Below are positions 51,640 to 59,481 of a DNA stretch of 64,000 bases, in pieces. Origin of the DNA: an uncultured bacterium. GTDB lineage: Bacteria; Planctomycetota; UBA1135; GCA-002686595. A program made the position numbers and the translations under genes. The notes beneath the pieces are model-generated. The model searched no databases and was not told the DNA's origin. It saw only the letters and a program-made list of their open reading frames with translations. Numbering within the stretch: position 1 is the first letter of the stretch; each line of letters opens with the position of its first letter. The stretch is from contig CALBMX010000131.1 in the NCBI GenBank assembly GCA_937896235.1, positions 1-64,000 of the forward strand, written 5' to 3'.

Positions 51640-51936
51640 ATGAGCACGCCCATTCCCTGCACGATCGAGCTGCCTGGCATGATTACGGTACTTCTGGGAA
51701 TACGTTCCGTGGAGGTGACGGCCAGCACCCTGGCGGGGGCGTTACAGGCTGCCTATGAGAAAGAGCCCGCCCTTCGTCAGCTGCTCATGGACGAGAGCGG
51801 CAGCTTTCGAGAGCACGTGCTTTGTTATCACCGAACAGCGCAGGGCGCGGCGAGCACGCGCTGGATGGCAACCCTCAACGTGCCCCTCACTCTGGGTGAT
51901 TCCATTCTCATCATGCAAGCTGTTTCGGGTGGATGA
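51640..51936 (+). CDS. MoaD/ThiS-family sulfur-carrier-like protein
   Basis: A 98-residue beta-grasp protein ending in the Gly-Gly tail (ILIMQAVSGG) that is adenylated and thiocarboxylated in MoaD and ThiS. N-terminus TIELPGMITVLLGIRSVEVTASTLAGAL fits the MoaD fold. Because moaE and other moco genes are not adjacent, it may serve another sulfur-transfer or protein-conjugation path. It lies 11 bp after the BNR gene and 49 bp before the sulfatase-like gene. Confidence 0.82.
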   Translation: MSTPIPCTIELPGMITVLLGIRSVEVTASTLAGALQAAYEKEPALRQLLMDESGSFREHVLCYHRTAQGAASTRWMATLNVPLTLGDSILIMQAVSGG

Positions 51937-51985
51937 GTCGCGCCCGGAGACTTTTTGGGCAATGTGGGATACCCTACCCTCGCCA

Positions 51986-54046
51986 ATGAACGACCTACCG
52001 CACTCTCCCCGGACTCGCCCTTCGATTTGCCTGTTGCTTGCGGCCTCGTTTCTTGTCTGCGCCGCCTCTTGTGGAGGTGCAGAGTCCGTTGAGGTCTCGG
52101 GTGCTCTGGGCTCGATGACGACGAGGAGAATTGTTGATGAGGTTCTCGCCCGGCCCGACAGTCTTGTCCAGATAGCGGGGTCGCCAATCATCGGGGTGTT
52201 GACACCTCCGGGCGACTACCATGTTGATGCCGGGGATCTTCCAGCGCTGTTGATGGCACCTCCTTGCGAGGTCAAGTTCGAAATCCCGGCAACCCTTGGC
52301 GATGCAGAAGGGGGGTTTTGGCTGCGCCTTGCCGCCGGTGTTGACGCCGAGGTCTTTGATGCGCTAGACGCCAAAGGCGACCTGGGCCAAGCTGAGTTTT
52401 GTTTCGAGGTGAAGCGCGACGGAGAGCTGCTCATTTCAGTCGGAATCGAAGCGAAGCAAGGGCAGAAGCCGCGGATGCGCGGCTGGCGGCGACCGCGTGC
52501 GGAGGTCATTGGCGGCGACCGGGGGCGTCTTGCCTGCTCTCCCGGCGACGTGTTCACGCTCCGAACTTGGCAGAGATCTGGTCCCGCGGCAGATCTCGAT
52601 GAGATGCCAGAGGGCTGGCGAGTGGGCTTTGGAGAGCTGCGTGTCGAGCGCGATGTAGAGGTTCCTCGCGCGGTGGCCTCGGCAGCAGAGCCCAACGTGA
52701 TCCTAATCGTGCAGGACACGCTGCGCTACGACCGGACCTCGCTGGGTGGATTCGAGTTGCCGACAACACCGGCACTGGAGCGCTTGGCGGCCCGTGGAGT
52801 CACCTTTGATGAGGCCTATTCGGGTGCAAGCTGGACTTGGCCTTCCACCGCTTCGATCCTTACGGGCCGCACGCCGGAAGTGCACGGCGTTACGGGGCGA
52901 GATTCGTGCTACCTGGCTAGCGGGAACGAGACCCTTGCCGAGGCTCTGCAAGAGAGGGGCTACACGACCGGCGCCTTCACGCGGAATCCACTCATCGTGT
53001 CGGAGAAAAACTTCGATCAAGGTTTTGAAACGTTTGACGATAGCCACCAATTCGAGAACACGGAGACCGTGATTCCAAAGGTGATGGAGTGGCTCGATAA
53101 GCGCAGGGACACGCGCTTTTTCTTGTATCTACACCTTGTGGATTCCCACGGGCCACTCACGCCACTGGCGAGTGAGGTTGAACGACTGGGGTACCCACCC
53201 GTCGGAGTCCCCGATGACGGTACGCGTATCACGGAGCTGCGGGGGAAGTTATTGCACGGAGCCGGCTACAACAAGAATCTCGAGCGCATTGTGTATGTGA
53301 ACCCAGATGAGTTGAAGGAGTTCAGTCAGCTGTACAGCTCCTGTGTTGCTTCGGGAGATACCTACCTTGCTCAGATTATGGACTGGGTGCAAGAGTCAGG
53401 ACTTGAGGGGGAGACGATCATCGCGTTTACGAGCGACCACGGCGAAGAGTGGCTCGACCACGGGCAACTCGATCACGCTCACAGCTTGTATTCGGAGTTG
53501 GTACACATCCCCCTCGTACTCGCTGGTCCGGGTATTCCCGAGGGCCAGCGTATTGCCGGGCCGATCTCGAATCGGCGCTTGGCCGGTACGCTCGCCCACA
53601 TCGGGCAAGCTGATCTTGGAGAGGCTGTGGGTAGCCTTGGAATTGAGGGGTACGACCAAGATGGCCGACCCGATGGTCCGGTTTACTTCTCCACGCGTTA
53701 CGGGCTGTGGGGTGCTGCTCGGGACCAGCCCATCTTTGGGATTCGCATCGGGGATGAGGTCCTTCATTACTGTCCGACGGGTTACTCGGTGGGGACAGCT
53801 AAACGCGACGCACCCGAAGGAGGCCAGTGGAGATATTTTGATCTTTCGGAGGACCCCCTGGAGCTGAACGACCTAGCCTATGGCCCTAAGGGGCGCCCTG
53901 AGCGCGCCTTGGAGCTACGAGACATCCTTTTAGAGTCCTTGCTCCAGCGCGCGGAGGATGCTGGGCTGATCTCTGGTGGACTGAAGATCGAGGCGGGCGC
54001 AGCGACAATGGAAATGTTAGGCAGAGTCGGCTATTTGGGCGATTGA
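51986..54046 (+). CDS. Sulfatase-like lipoprotein of the alkaline phosphatase superfamily, without formylglycine site
   Basis: A 686-residue protein with a lipoprotein signal (ICLLLAASFLVCAASC, Cys29). The N-terminal about 200 residues are of unknown fold. The sulfatase-like domain starts at NVILIVQDTLRYDRTSLGG. Where sulfatases have C-x-P-S-R, this has T-W-P-S-T in GASWTWPSTASILTG, so no formylglycine can form. Thr is the nucleophile in related phosphotransferases and phosphodiesterases (LtaS-like). Metal ligands recur in FTSDHGEEWLDHGQLDHAHSLY. It may act on phosphate or phosphonate esters in the envelope. ATG 51986 is chosen. Confidence 0.82.
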   Translation: MNDLPHSPRTRPSICLLLAASFLVCAASCGGAESVEVSGALGSMTTRRIVDEVLARPDSLVQIAGSPIIGVLTPPGDYHVDAGDLPALLMAPPCEVKFEIPATLGDAEGGFWLRLAAGVDAEVFDALDAKGDLGQAEFCFEVKRDGELLISVGIEAKQGQKPRMRGWRRPRAEVIGGDRGRLACSPGDVFTLRTWQRSGPAADLDEMPEGWRVGFGELRVERDVEVPRAVASAAEPNVILIVQDTLRYDRTSLGGFELPTTPALERLAARGVTFDEAYSGASWTWPSTASILTGRTPEVHGVTGRDSCYLASGNETLAEALQERGYTTGAFTRNPLIVSEKNFDQGFETFDDSHQFENTETVIPKVMEWLDKRRDTRFFLYLHLVDSHGPLTPLASEVERLGYPPVGVPDDGTRITELRGKLLHGAGYNKNLERIVYVNPDELKEFSQLYSSCVASGDTYLAQIMDWVQESGLEGETIIAFTSDHGEEWLDHGQLDHAHSLYSELVHIPLVLAGPGIPEGQRIAGPISNRRLAGTLAHIGQADLGEAVGSLGIEGYDQDGRPDGPVYFSTRYGLWGAARDQPIFGIRIGDEVLHYCPTGYSVGTAKRDAPEGGQWRYFDLSEDPLELNDLAYGPKGRPERALELRDILLESLLQRAEDAGLISGGLKIEAGAATMEMLGRVGYLGD

Positions 54047-54088
54047 AGGGGCTCCCGCAAAAAACTCCTAGACTCCTAGCCCTAGTCC

Positions 54089-54116
54089 TTGACCTCCGAT
54101 TCGATGCCGCTATACT
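54089..54116 (+). promoter_or_regulatory. Sigma-70 promoter of tRNA-Asp
   Basis: TTGACC (54089-54094) and TATACT (54111-54116) are 16 bases apart, in front of tRNA-Asp. The predicted start at about 54123 lies in a short C6/G6 hairpin just before the tRNA. Confidence 0.75.
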
Positions 54117-54146
54117 TCGCGCCCCCCTAAGGGGGGAACTGAAAGC

Positions 54147-54223
54147 GGGGACGTAGCTCAATTGGTTAGAGTACCGGCCTGTCACGCCGGGGGTTGCGGG
54201 TTCAAGTCCCGTCGTCCTCGCCA
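54147..54223 (+). tRNA. tRNA-Asp (GUC)
   Basis: A 77-nt cloverleaf with encoded CCA. Acceptor GGGGACG pairs with CGTCCTC (one G-T). Anticodon arm CCGGC-CTGTCAC-GCCGG gives anticodon GTC; T arm contains GTTCAAGTC. It should carry queuosine if QueC (44.1 kb) works in that pathway. Confidence 0.97.
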
Positions 54224-54306
54224 CTTTCAACTCCGCCTGCCCACATCGGGAGGGCGGAGTTTTTTCGTTGGGCTTCGCGGCGATTGTGCCGAGAGAAGAC
54301 CTCGCT

Positions 54307-55548
54307 ATGGATACAGAGATGACTGCACCTTTTACAGATCCTACGATCGATCAGGGCGTCCTAGTCCAGCCAGTAATCGTCGAGACGCCCGAAGCACTCG
54401 ACAGCTTGCTCAAGGACCTTGAGGGCGTCACGGAGATTGGTGTAGACACCGAGGCGGACAGCTTCTACTCCTATAAGGAGAAGGTCTGCCTGCTCCAGCT
54501 CACGATTGGCCAAACCGATTATCTGGTGGATCCCTTAGCTGACCTCGACCTCTCCCCGCTGGGTAAGGTTTTTGAGGATGAGGCCGTTGTCAAGATCTTT
54601 CACGATGGCGAGTTTGACGTCTTGATCCTTGGGCGCGACTTCGGTTTCCACTTCCGGAACATCTTTGACACCCGCATCGCGGCTGCCGCGTTGGGTATCG
54701 ATAGCCCCGGTTTGGCGGCCGTACTCGATCGCTACTTCGGGGTTGAGGTTGACAAGTCCGAGCAGCGCTCAGATTGGAGCCGCCGCCCCTTGAAGCAAAG
54801 CCAGATTGACTATGCGCGCCTAGATACGCGCTACTTGATGGCCCTCAAGGAGCGAATGACCGCCGACTTGGAAGAGGCTGGACGCCGCATGATCCTCGAC
54901 GGCGAGTGCGAACGCCTCGAGGACCTCGAGCCCGTTGCCCGCGAATTCGACCCCGATGGCTATGCCAAGATCAAGGGGGTCACAAAGCTCAGTGCGGCTG
55001 AAAAGGGGGTTCTCAAGGAGCTGTTCATCCTTCGTGATACCGTCGCCGAAGAGCGCGACGTGCCTCCCTTTAAAGTGATGGGCAACCACGTCTTGATGGA
55101 GTTGGCGACTCGCATGCCGAGCACCATGAACGAAATCGATGGAGTGAAAGGTTTCCCTAAGGGGCGCCGCCGCTCGTTGGGCAGGGATGCACTAAGCGCC
55201 GTGCAGCGAGGCCGCCAAACACCGATTACGAAAGGTGTGCAGCCCAAGACGCGCACGCCCCGTATGGATGACGAACCTTTCGAAATCCACGAACGTCTAC
55301 GCAGTTGGCGCCGTTCGCGCGCGGAAAAAGAGGGGATGGACTCTTCTCTAGTTCTCAATCGCCACGTCATGCTGCGGATCGCGTTGGATGGCCCCACGAC
55401 ATTGGCGGACCTGTCTAAGGTGGACGGTCTTCGCAGCTGGCAGCTGGAGCGCTTTGGTGACGATATCGTTCACCTCATGTTGACTTTCGCAGCTGACCTA
55501 GCGGCTGGCCGAATCGACTTCGATCGACGTAACAAGCGCCGCCGCTAG
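54307..55548 (+). CDS. rnd: Ribonuclease D
   Basis: A 413-residue 3'-5' exoribonuclease that trims tRNA ends. DEDD motifs: D and E in EIGVDTEADSFYSY (Exo I), FHDGEFDVLIL (Exo II) and the Tyr-Asp of IDYARLDTRYL (Exo III, DEDDy). Two HRDC-like helical domains follow, the second in the Lys/Arg-rich C-terminal third. It lies right after tRNA-Asp, a fitting neighbour. The ATG at 54307 starts the conserved part; an ATG at 54268 would add 13 residues. Confidence 0.93.
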   Translation: MDTEMTAPFTDPTIDQGVLVQPVIVETPEALDSLLKDLEGVTEIGVDTEADSFYSYKEKVCLLQLTIGQTDYLVDPLADLDLSPLGKVFEDEAVVKIFHDGEFDVLILGRDFGFHFRNIFDTRIAAAALGIDSPGLAAVLDRYFGVEVDKSEQRSDWSRRPLKQSQIDYARLDTRYLMALKERMTADLEEAGRRMILDGECERLEDLEPVAREFDPDGYAKIKGVTKLSAAEKGVLKELFILRDTVAEERDVPPFKVMGNHVLMELATRMPSTMNEIDGVKGFPKGRRRSLGRDALSAVQRGRQTPITKGVQPKTRTPRMDDEPFEIHERLRSWRRSRAEKEGMDSSLVLNRHVMLRIALDGPTTLADLSKVDGLRSWQLERFGDDIVHLMLTFAADLAAGRIDFDRRNKRRR

Positions 55549-55572
55549 CCGCACCAGGGGACCGACTAAGCT

Positions 55573-55610
55573 CGAGGGCGTAACGTTCTGTGATGAACGT
55601 TACGCCCTCG
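55573..55610. terminator. Perfect 16-bp hairpin between rnd and the thioredoxin-fold gene
   Basis: CGAGGGCGTAACGTTC (55573-55588) pairs exactly with 55595-55610 around the loop TGTGAT. It lies between convergent stop codons at 55548 and 55635, so it should end both transcripts. Confidence 0.8.
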
Positions 55611-55634
55611 ATGCAATTCCGTAGTAGCTGGTTG

Positions 55635-56687
55635 CTAGAGCTTCACGCTCTCAAGGTGCTTTTCACAGGCAGCACCTTTGTTAGCGCTGCACTTGGGGCA
55701 GTTGGAGTTGTAACCAGGTTTGTGGCCATCAATCAAGGCTTGCGCAGCGGTGCGCGCGTGCTCTGAGATATTGGTGTCGCCACACCTCTTAAGCACGGAC
55801 TTGTAGCCTTTGAAGGCCTCGGAATACTCCTTGGCATCTTCTAGGGATTTAGCTTCCTCAAAGAGCTTGCCACCAAGGATCTCCTTGGAGAAGAGCTTCT
55901 CCTCACTGAGCTTGTCCAACATGGCTTGGGCGTCGGCAGCACAGGGGAAGAGGGAGTCCTTTCCCAAATAGGGAGTCGCGATTTGGACAGCTTTGTTCCA
56001 GAAGCCAGCTTCGATCGCGGCACTTGCTGCGGCGATGTCTTTGACACTCGTCTCGATCAAGAAGGCATCCAAGCGGTTGGCCCAGTCCAAGTCGATGTCT
56101 TTGAATTTGGCCATTCCGGCGCGCAGCAAACCGAGCGCTTTTGCCGATTCGCCGGCGTTCATTGCCTTGACGATTTTGGAGAGCTTCTTGGGGTAGAGGC
56201 TGTCCTTGCGGCCCTCGGATTGCGCGTCACCAAGGGCGGAGCCGGATTGGCTCGGGCTTCCTTGCCATTGCATCTCTTTGCCGAGGAATACAGCCGAGGT
56301 CGGAAAACCTTTGACCCCAATGACACGCTCGAGAGCGCCATCGGGAAGGATAACAATGGGGTGGGTCACGCCATGTTTTGCAATCCACGGTGCGACTAGA
56401 CTTGCCGGTTCATCAGTCACGCTGATGACGACCACTCCCTTTGCACTATCTTTCTCCCAGACGGAGTTGAGGTGCGGGATTTGGCCTAGGCAAGGACCTC
56501 ACCAAGTGCGGAAGACCTCGAACAAGACTGCGCGGTCCTCCAGGTCTTCGGTGGTTAGGGGGGGTGTGTTGAACCACGTTGCGCCGGAAAACTCCGGCAT
56601 GGTTCCAGAGGCCGCTTGCGCGGACGCAGGCGCGGTTGCGCTGACCGCAAGCGCGGCCGTCGCAAGGAGTAGGAGGATGGATTTCAT
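55635..56687 (-). CDS. Thioredoxin-fold secreted protein, selenocysteine candidate (UGA at active-site Cys)
   Basis: Read from ATG 56687 with one in-frame TGA at 56501-56499, this gives 350 residues. A signal peptide (KSILLLLATAALAVSATAPASA) is followed by a TlpA/thioredoxin-like domain: VLFEVFRTW-U63-GPC66-LGQIPHLN, VVVISVTDEP, and GFPTSAVF with the cis-proline. The stop codon replaces exactly the first Cys of the W-C-G-P-C site. Beyond it 287 codons stay open, through helical repeat-like segments to a C-terminal CPKC. The frame, length and cis-proline argue against random decay. A nonsense mutation (TGC or TGT to TGA) cannot be excluded. Two hairpins behind the TGA could be a SECIS element. 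Sec machinery is not in the window. Confidence 0.72.
56454..56498 (-). promoter_or_regulatory. Candidate bacterial SECIS hairpins behind the UGA codon
   Basis: On the mRNA, GGUC (56498-56495) can pair with GGCC (56486-56483) directly behind the UGA. Further on, CUCC (56466-56463) pairs with GGAG (56457-56454) around the loop GUCUG, whose start is 36 bases after the UGA and which begins with G, as in bacterial SECIS elements. The stems are short, so this is suggestive only. Confidence 0.35.
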
Positions 56688-56854
56688 AGTGATCTTCGGA
56701 TTCAGGTGAAGTCGAGACAAAATCATGCCAAAAGATTTGGATCCACAAGCCCCTCAATCCTCAAGAGAGACGTCGAGATTGGATTTATGACTATTGGGAG
56801 AGAGCTGTAGCGAACGCCGGCTTGTTGGGTGCCGGCGTTCGACGCGAGGGGAGA

Positions 56855-56930
56855 TGGTGGAGACGAAGGGGCTTGAACCCTCGACCTCTGCGTTGCGAAC
56901 GCAGCGCTCTACCAACTGAGCTACGTCCCC
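56855..56930 (-). tRNA. tRNA-Ala (CGC)
   Basis: A 76-nt cloverleaf with encoded CCA. Acceptor GGGGACG pairs with CGTCTCC, anticodon arm CTGCG-TTCGCAA-CGCAG gives anticodon CGC (reads GCG), T arm contains GTTCAAGC. It is on the minus strand between two genes of the same strand. Confidence 0.93.
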
Positions 56931-57459
56931 ACTCGGAATGGCCTCGCGAAACGAGGACCTTTGGTAGCGTGACTATAATCAGAATTCTGAAGATGTCCTC
57001 GGGCAACGCCCTGTTTTTGAGAACCTGACGAAAGTGCCTCCTCTTTCAAGGGCTTGGAGGAGGGTCCCTGGCGAATCCTCTGAAAGCGACTGTTTCTCAG
57101 CAGACCGTTAGGTGGCCATTCACCAAGTGGAGCGCTCTTGGGGGCGGGCATCGCAGCCTCGCAGCGAGAGACACGTGCCTCCCCTGGCTTTTTACTTGTG
57201 GACGATGGTCACCCTATCTGGGGTGGGTAAGGGCCTCCCCGTGAAGGCCGATTCGTCGGGGACCGCCCGTGTTGAGGCGGCATTGGGATGGAGCGAGATT
57301 TAGGGGAGAGAGGCGAGGAGTTGCTGGAGGACGGTTCCTCATCATGGTGTGAGCGGAGCCACGATTTCTCCGGGTTGGCCAGGGGGGACCTCCCTGTGTA
57401 GAGAGCAGTCAGCTAGGGCCTCGCGAGGGACTCCGATTTGACTCTAAAGGCGATCCTCT
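56931..57459. other. Intergenic region without a gene
   Basis: About 530 bp between tRNA-Ala and the methyltransferase-phosphotransferase gene. I see only a small hairpin (CCTCG/CGAGG at about 56942-56956) near the tRNA. Short open frames have no recognisable content. The tRNA promoter should lie just upstream (right of 56930). Confidence 0.4.
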
Positions 57460-59478
57460 TTAGATGCCAAATGCGCGCCTCAACCAATGCGGGCGGCTGT
57501 ACTCCCAGTGGCGCTCGGCAACTGCGCCGAAAAGGATGGGATAGCCTTTACAGATGGCTTTGCGCCATGCATCGGGAAGGGCGAGTGCTTGGCAATAAGA
57601 GCGAATCGCGGCCTCTTCGAGCGAGGTGAGTTTAGACGGGTCCTGTAGGTCAAGCCACGCCTGCCTTGAGTTCGAGCACGAGGCGCGCTCTTGTAAAATC
57701 AGGTGCACCAAGTCAAACAGGGGGAGGCCGTTTGGTGTCAGGCAGGACCAGTCGACGATCCCGGTGATCGTTCCTCGTCTTGGCCCGTTCGAGGAGTCGT
57801 CGACTTCGACAATAACGTGCTTCGGCCGAAGATCGTTGTGGGCGGCGACTCGTGGAATCTCGAGTCCGAGAACCAGGTCCCGCAGCTCGTCGCGCAGCTT
57901 GGCAAGGTTGCCCGGCAAATCACCAGCGCGCTCTGCTAAGTTTGGCGTTGCGCTCGCTGCGGCATCTTCTTGTTCGCCGCGGCCGAGCCGCGCTCCGACC
58001 TCATGGAATGATCTTCCAAAGAGCTCATCAAAAGCCTCTTGCGTGAACGGCTTCGGTGGTTCCGAGACAAGCTCGACGAGGAGCTCGCTAGCCTGCTTGA
58101 AAACGAACCCCATCGCCTCCGCATCACCCGACAACTGACCGGCCCCAAAGCCGGGTTTGCGAGTCTCTGCGGTGATAAAAATGCCCCGAATCTCACCCTC
58201 GAAAAGAGGGCGGGGCAGGAGGGGCTCTAGCTTTGTGCCCGGAAACCTGCCGGCGATCCAGTTGGTGTGACGAAGCCCGAGCCGGGTGGCCTCTGCGGGG
58301 CGATGCCCCAGGGGAACGCGGATCACCCAGCCGTCAGTCGTACCCATTGACCTCGGCGTCTGAATGAGCGCCGTGTTGCCGCGAGTGGCCACTAGGTGCT
58401 CGGCGTGGGGAGGCTTCGCGCCGAAGTTGTCGGCGATCTCGGCGAGCATCTCTCCGAGGGGGGTCGCCTTGGGATCGGACGAGCGCGCGGGGACGATGCC
58501 TGCGCGCGTGACAGGACTCCAGAGTGCAAACGAGGGCGTGAACAAGGGGAAGAGGCCGAGCGAGTGGCCCCAGATTTTGATGCGGTTGCGGCGCTCCTTG
58601 GGGCCGATCGTGAGGCGCAAAGTTCCCGGTGCTTGCAGGTCAACAACGTGGGAGAAGTCGCGCCGATCGGGGTAGAGGGAGACGGCCTTTGGCGTCGTGT
58701 GCGAGAGGTCGCGGAAGGCGCGTTTATGCGCGGCAAGGGTGCGGCTAGACGTGGGGGTGTGCGGGCGCCCGAACGTGTCGCCAAGGAAGGCGCGCTTGAG
58801 GAATGGAAGGGGGCGAACGAGTCGGAACTCGCCCCGTTTCCCCGTTGAGACTTTGTATGCCAAGCGATTGTCTGCGGTGACGGCAAGCACCCCGGCGGGA
58901 TCTCCAATGCGCTTAGCCCCGCGAGTAACACGGGTAGCTTCGGCTAGGGTCCAGGTGCTTTTGGGAGGCGCCTCTTCCATGACAACCAAGTCGAAAGTGC
59001 CGTCTTCAAAAGGAAGCTTGGCCGCGTCAACAAATACGGTGGCCGTAGCTTCTGAACCGTACGGGTTAAGGCAGTCGGCGCGCAAGGATGCGATGGCTAG
59101 CCGCTCCTTGTCGTTGTCGACAAGGGTGACATGCCATCCGAGTCGTGCGAGCGCAAGTGCCGTACCCGAGAGTGAATTGCCTATAAGGAGTGAATTCCCG
59201 GGTGGCCGTATGTCAACGCATATGAGCCAGGCGCCTCGGCTTTGGCGCAGGAGTTGGGCCAGCTGTTCCGCGTCGGGCAAAGGTAGGCTGAGGAGCCACT
59301 CCTCGACCGTTTCCCTCCAAGCGCGCTCTTTGGTGGGTGGCTCAGCTTCGGCTAGAAGAGCTGCGCGAGCGCCCGCGCCAAGGCTGCCGTCAAGTTCGCG
59401 TTCGAGGGTCTCGACAGCAGCGAGTGCTTCTGCGCGAGCCGCTGCGAGGCGCTCTTGAAGGAGTTGGGAGACGAACAT
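57460..59478 (-). CDS. SAM methyltransferase-aminoglycoside/choline phosphotransferase-type fusion
   Basis: A 672-residue protein. The N-terminal third is a class I methyltransferase: LICVDIRPPGNSLLIGNSLSGTALALARLG (SAM loop), VTLVDNDKERL, and AKLPFEDGTFDLVVMEEAPP. The C-terminal 300 residues have the APH fold: AAHNDLRPKHVIVEV is the catalytic loop (HxDxxxxH/N), ITGIVDWSCLTPNGLPLFDLVHLIL the metal loop (D in IVDW). The two parts together suggest one enzyme that both methylates and phosphorylates a sugar or lipid head group (inference). It follows the polytopic membrane protein gene by three bases. Confidence 0.8.
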   Translation of the reverse strand: MFVSQLLQERLAAARAEALAAVETLERELDGSLGAGARAALLAEAEPPTKERAWRETVEEWLLSLPLPDAEQLAQLLRQSRGAWLICVDIRPPGNSLLIGNSLSGTALALARLGWHVTLVDNDKERLAIASLRADCLNPYGSEATATVFVDAAKLPFEDGTFDLVVMEEAPPKSTWTLAEATRVTRGAKRIGDPAGVLAVTADNRLAYKVSTGKRGEFRLVRPLPFLKRAFLGDTFGRPHTPTSSRTLAAHKRAFRDLSHTTPKAVSLYPDRRDFSHVVDLQAPGTLRLTIGPKERRNRIKIWGHSLGLFPLFTPSFALWSPVTRAGIVPARSSDPKATPLGEMLAEIADNFGAKPPHAEHLVATRGNTALIQTPRSMGTTDGWVIRVPLGHRPAEATRLGLRHTNWIAGRFPGTKLEPLLPRPLFEGEIRGIFITAETRKPGFGAGQLSGDAEAMGFVFKQASELLVELVSEPPKPFTQEAFDELFGRSFHEVGARLGRGEQEDAAASATPNLAERAGDLPGNLAKLRDELRDLVLGLEIPRVAAHNDLRPKHVIVEVDDSSNGPRRGTITGIVDWSCLTPNGLPLFDLVHLILQERASCSNSRQAWLDLQDPSKLTSLEEAAIRSYCQALALPDAWRKAICKGYPILFGAVAERHWEYSRPHWLRRAFGI

Positions 59479-59481
59479 CGT

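Noticed and set aside
55635..56435. Stand-alone protein starting at the GTG at 56435
   Set aside because: It would lack the signal peptide and the active site of a thioredoxin fold whose missing half lies in frame upstream behind one TGA.
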